A stretch of 64,000 nt of DNA from CAYFZO01 sp965211995 (GTDB lineage: Bacteria; Pseudomonadota; Gammaproteobacteria; Poriferisulfidales; Oxydemutatoraceae): the NCBI GenBank assembly GCA_965211995.1, contig OZ243040.1, forward strand, positions 310,001 to 374,000, given 5' to 3'. Each line of letters opens with the position of its first letter. Position 1 is the stretch's first letter. The notes beneath the pieces are model-generated. The model had not been told where the DNA came from. It saw only the letters and a program-made list of their open reading frames with translations, and ran no database searches. Both the position numbers and the translations under genes were made by a program. Positions 62,165 through 64,000 of the stretch are shown here, piece by piece.

Positions 62165-63090
62165 TCTCCGCCGCCGGGGCGCGTCCGCTGATCGTCGCCA
62201 ACTGGAAACTTCACGGCGATGCCGGCTTCACCGCCGAGTTATTGAATGCTTTGAAGCGGCGCCTCGCGGACGCCGCCGACGTTGACGTCGCGGTGTGCCC
62301 GCCTCTGGCGTACTTGCCGCAGGCGCGCGACCTGCTGCGCGGCGGCAACATCGCGCTCGGCGCACAGGACGTCAGCGACCGCGAGCGCGGCGCTTATACC
62401 GGCGAGAATTCGGCGCGGATGCTCAAAGACGTCGGTTGCGAGTACGTGATCGTCGGACATTCCGAACGGCGTCGTTGGTATCACGAGGACGACGAATTGA
62501 TCGCGCGCAAGTTCGCCGCGGCGCTCGCGGCGGGACTGACGCCGATCCTGTGCGTCGGCGAGACGCTTGAGCAGCGCGACGCCGGCGAGGCCGGCCGGGT
62601 CGTCGCCGCGCAGCTTGCCGCGGCCGCGGGCACGGTCGCGGCCGCACGCTGGGTCGTCGCCTACGAGCCGGTATGGGCGATCGGCACCGGGCGCACCGCG
62701 TCGGTCGGGCAGATCGCCGAGATGCACGCCGCGATCCGCGCGTGCCCGCCCCGCCCCGCCGACTTCCGACCCGAAGTGCGATCAAAGGAAGCAGAGCAGG
62801 TTGAGGGGGCGCCGGCCGGGCGCACCCCGGCCGGCGGGGGGGAAGACAGAAGGCAACGCGGGCGGGCACCGGAGAACGACGCGCCGACGTCGCACTTCAG
62901 ACTTGGATCCGGCCCCTCGCGAGTGGTTTACGGCGGCAGCGTAAAGCCGGATAATGCGCGTGCATTGTTTCAAGCCGATGGCGTGGACGGCGGTTTGATC
63001 GGCGGTGCCTCGCTCGACGCCGAGAGTTTCTGCCGCATCTGCGCGGCGGCCCGTAATGACAGGCCGGGTGGCGTGCCGGGCGATGCTTGA
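62161..63090 (+). CDS. tpiA: Triosephosphate isomerase with an in-frame repeat insertion
   Basis: 309 residues, about 55-60 more than usual. Normal landmarks are IVANWKLHG, GHSERRRWYHEDDELIARK (catalytic His), AYEPVWAIGTG (catalytic Glu), VVYGGSVKP and GGASLDAESF. Between EMHAAIRA and SRVVYGG, where other TIMs have about ten residues, there are ~59. About 51 of these are encoded by repeat copy D (62762-62914): VRSKEAEQV, PAGGGE, RQRGRAPEND and HFRLGSG. The frame is kept with no stop. All catalytic residues are present, so the enzyme may still work if the insert loops out before beta-strand 7. ATG 62161 overlaps glmM. Confidence 0.95.
   Translation: MISAAGARPLIVANWKLHGDAGFTAELLNALKRRLADAADVDVAVCPPLAYLPQARDLLRGGNIALGAQDVSDRERGAYTGENSARMLKDVGCEYVIVGHSERRRWYHEDDELIARKFAAALAAGLTPILCVGETLEQRDAGEAGRVVAAQLAAAAGTVAAARWVVAYEPVWAIGTGRTASVGQIAEMHAAIRACPPRPADFRPEVRSKEAEQVEGAPAGRTPAGGGEDRRQRGRAPENDAPTSHFRLGSGPSRVVYGGSVKPDNARALFQADGVDGGLIGGASLDAESFCRICAAARNDRPGGVPGDA
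62762..62914 (+). repeat. Dispersed RPE-like repeat, copy D, inside tpiA
   Basis: A 153-bp element starting ACTTCCGACCCGAAGTGCGA and ending CGCACTTCAGACTTGGATCC, closely related to copy C (AAAGGAAGCAGAGCAGGT, CCGGCGGGGGGGAA, GGGCGGGCACCGGAG). Its length is a multiple of three and it is read through in the tpiA frame. Confidence 0.9.
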
Positions 63091-63121
63091 ATGAAACCCT
63101 GAGCCGATACAAGAATCTGAC

Positions 63122-63484
63122 ATGTTTTACAGTTTTTTAGTCGTGGTGGACGTCCTGCTCGCGGTCGCGGTGATTTCGCTGATATTGATCAACCGCGGTC
63201 GCGGCGCCGAGGTCGGCGCGGCTTTCGGCGGCGGCGCCTCGTCCTCGTCGGTGTTCGGCTCCAAAGGCGCGACGCCGTTCATCACCAAGGTTATCGCGAC
63301 GCTCGCCGGTCTGTTTCTGGCCAACAGCCTCGGCCTTGCCTACCTGGCGAACTTTCAATACGTCCAAAAGAGCGTTATAGATGAGGTCAACATAGAGACC
63401 CAACAAACCGAAGACCGGATGGACGGCGACCTGCCGGACGAGTTTGACGCCGAGACTGATATAGCCCCCGACGTGCCGAACTGA
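63122..63484 (+). CDS. secG: Preprotein translocase subunit SecG
   Basis: A 120-residue inner-membrane subunit of SecYEG. Two membrane helices (FLVVVDVLLAVAVISLILI and TKVIATLAGLFLANSLGLAY) flank the conserved cytoplasmic loop GRGAEVGAAFGGGASSSSVF. The acidic C-terminal tail is common in SecG. It follows tpiA and precedes tRNA-Leu, as in many proteobacteria. Confidence 0.96.
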   Translation: MFYSFLVVVDVLLAVAVISLILINRGRGAEVGAAFGGGASSSSVFGSKGATPFITKVIATLAGLFLANSLGLAYLANFQYVQKSVIDEVNIETQQTEDRMDGDLPDEFDAETDIAPDVPN

Positions 63485-63520
63485 CGCCCGCCCGCGTGGT
63501 CGGGTAAACTGTCGCTCTGT

Positions 63521-63605
63521 GCCGATGTGGTGGAATTGGTAGACACGCTGTCTTGAGGGGGCAGTGGCGAAAGCCGTGCCGGTTCGATTCCGGCCATCGG
63601 CACCA
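63521..63605 (+). tRNA. tRNA-Leu (anticodon GAG)
   Basis: Class II tRNA with encoded CCA. The acceptor GCCGATG pairs with CATCGGC, the D arm has GTGGAATTGGTAGACAC, the anticodon GAG is at 63555-63557, the variable arm is GTGGCGAAAGCCGT and the T arm is CCGGTTCGATTCCGG. It matches the usual secG-linked leucine tRNA. Confidence 0.97.
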
Positions 63606-64000
63606 ATAAGTCCTATGATGTATCCCGGCCCTCCGCCGCAAAAGTTAACACGGCTGCGGCACTAATAAACCCTCAGAAGTATCCCGGCCCTCCGCCGCAA
63701 AAGTTAACACGGTTGCGGCACTAATAAACCCTCAGAGGTATCCCGGCCCTCCGCCGCAAAAGTTAACACGGCTGCGGCACTAATAAACCCTCAGAGGTAT
63801 CCCGGCCCTCCGCCGCAAAAGTTAACACGGCTGCGGCACTAATAAACCCTCAGAGGTATCCCGGCCCTCCGCCGCAAAAGTTAACACGGTTGCGGCACTA
63901 ATAAACCCTCAGAGGTATCCCGGCCCTCCGCCGCAAAAGTTAACACGGCTGCGGCACTAATAAACCCTCAGAGGTATCCCGGCCCTCCGCCGCAAAAGTT
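63598..64000 (+). repeat. 59-bp tandem array beginning in the tRNA-Leu 3' end
   Basis: Units start at 63598, 63657, 63716, 63775, 63834, 63893 and 63952, the last cut by the window end. The first unit begins with the final eight bases of the tRNA (CGGCACCA); later ones have CGGCACTA. Each contains GTATCCCGGCCCTCCGCCGC, the palindrome GTTAAC and a possible stem GCCGCA / TGCGGC. Units after the first differ by one or two bases only. No spacers, so not a CRISPR. Confidence 0.95.

Noticed and set aside
63598..64000. Possible CRISPR array
   Set aside because: The 59-bp units are contiguous and nearly identical with no unique spacers, and they start in the tRNA-Leu 3' end.

Overview
The window is GC-rich DNA from a proteobacterium, most likely a gamma- or betaproteobacterium. 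The evidence is gene order: rlmE-ftsH-glmM-tpiA-secG-tRNA-Leu(GAG) and ilvH-ilvC-pssA-leuA are arrangements typical of those classes, and a divergent tusA / M48 metalloprotease pair is also common there. I cannot name the species.

Layout. (1) 277-3059: a DUF692/DUF2063 pair (HvfB/HvfC, BufB/BufC type) with an ECF-type sigma factor and a membrane-anchored putative anti-sigma factor, all tightly overlapped. (2) 3060-4310: tRNA-Lys(TTT) preceded by tandem copies of its own 5' end, then a retropepsin-like protein with a SEC-C tail. (3) 5129-40911: two giant, tandem, translationally overlapped genes encoding secreted repeat proteins of about 5,200 and 6,700 residues. They fill more than half of the window, share a ~650-residue super-repeat and a homologous C-terminal region, and end in a Gly-rich/hydrophobic sorting-type tail. 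(4) 41452-44443: a coiled-coil protein, a BepA-like protease and TusA. (5) 44506-50097: branched-chain amino acid genes ilvH, ilvC and leuA with pssA, interrupted by an AT-richer small gene plus a broken retropepsin gene. (6) 50220-57212: family 4 uracil-DNA glycosylase, RimI, an MFS permease, an IS3-family remnant, an AddB-like Fe-S nuclease and FdxA. (7) 57554-63605: a hendecad coiled-coil protein, then rlmE, ftsH, glmM, tpiA, secG and tRNA-Leu, followed by a 59-bp tandem array that runs off the window.

Two genome-shaping themes run through the window. The first is local tandem duplication at gene ends: the start regions of hvfB, tRNA-Lys, giant gene 1, ilvC, the uracil-DNA glycosylase gene and the MFS gene, and the 3' end of tRNA-Leu, are each copied next to the real gene and leave decoy starts or partial tRNAs. 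The second is a ~155-170 bp dispersed repeat with inverted ends in four copies. Three are intergenic. The fourth lies in frame inside tpiA and adds about 51 codons just before the phosphate-binding loop, which resembles the behaviour of Rickettsia palindromic elements.

The giant genes carry a four-unit 11-bp tandem repeat across the signal-peptide codons of gene 2 and several 8-9 nt G or C runs. Slippage at these would shift frame, so ON/OFF variation of the surface proteins is plausible but untested.
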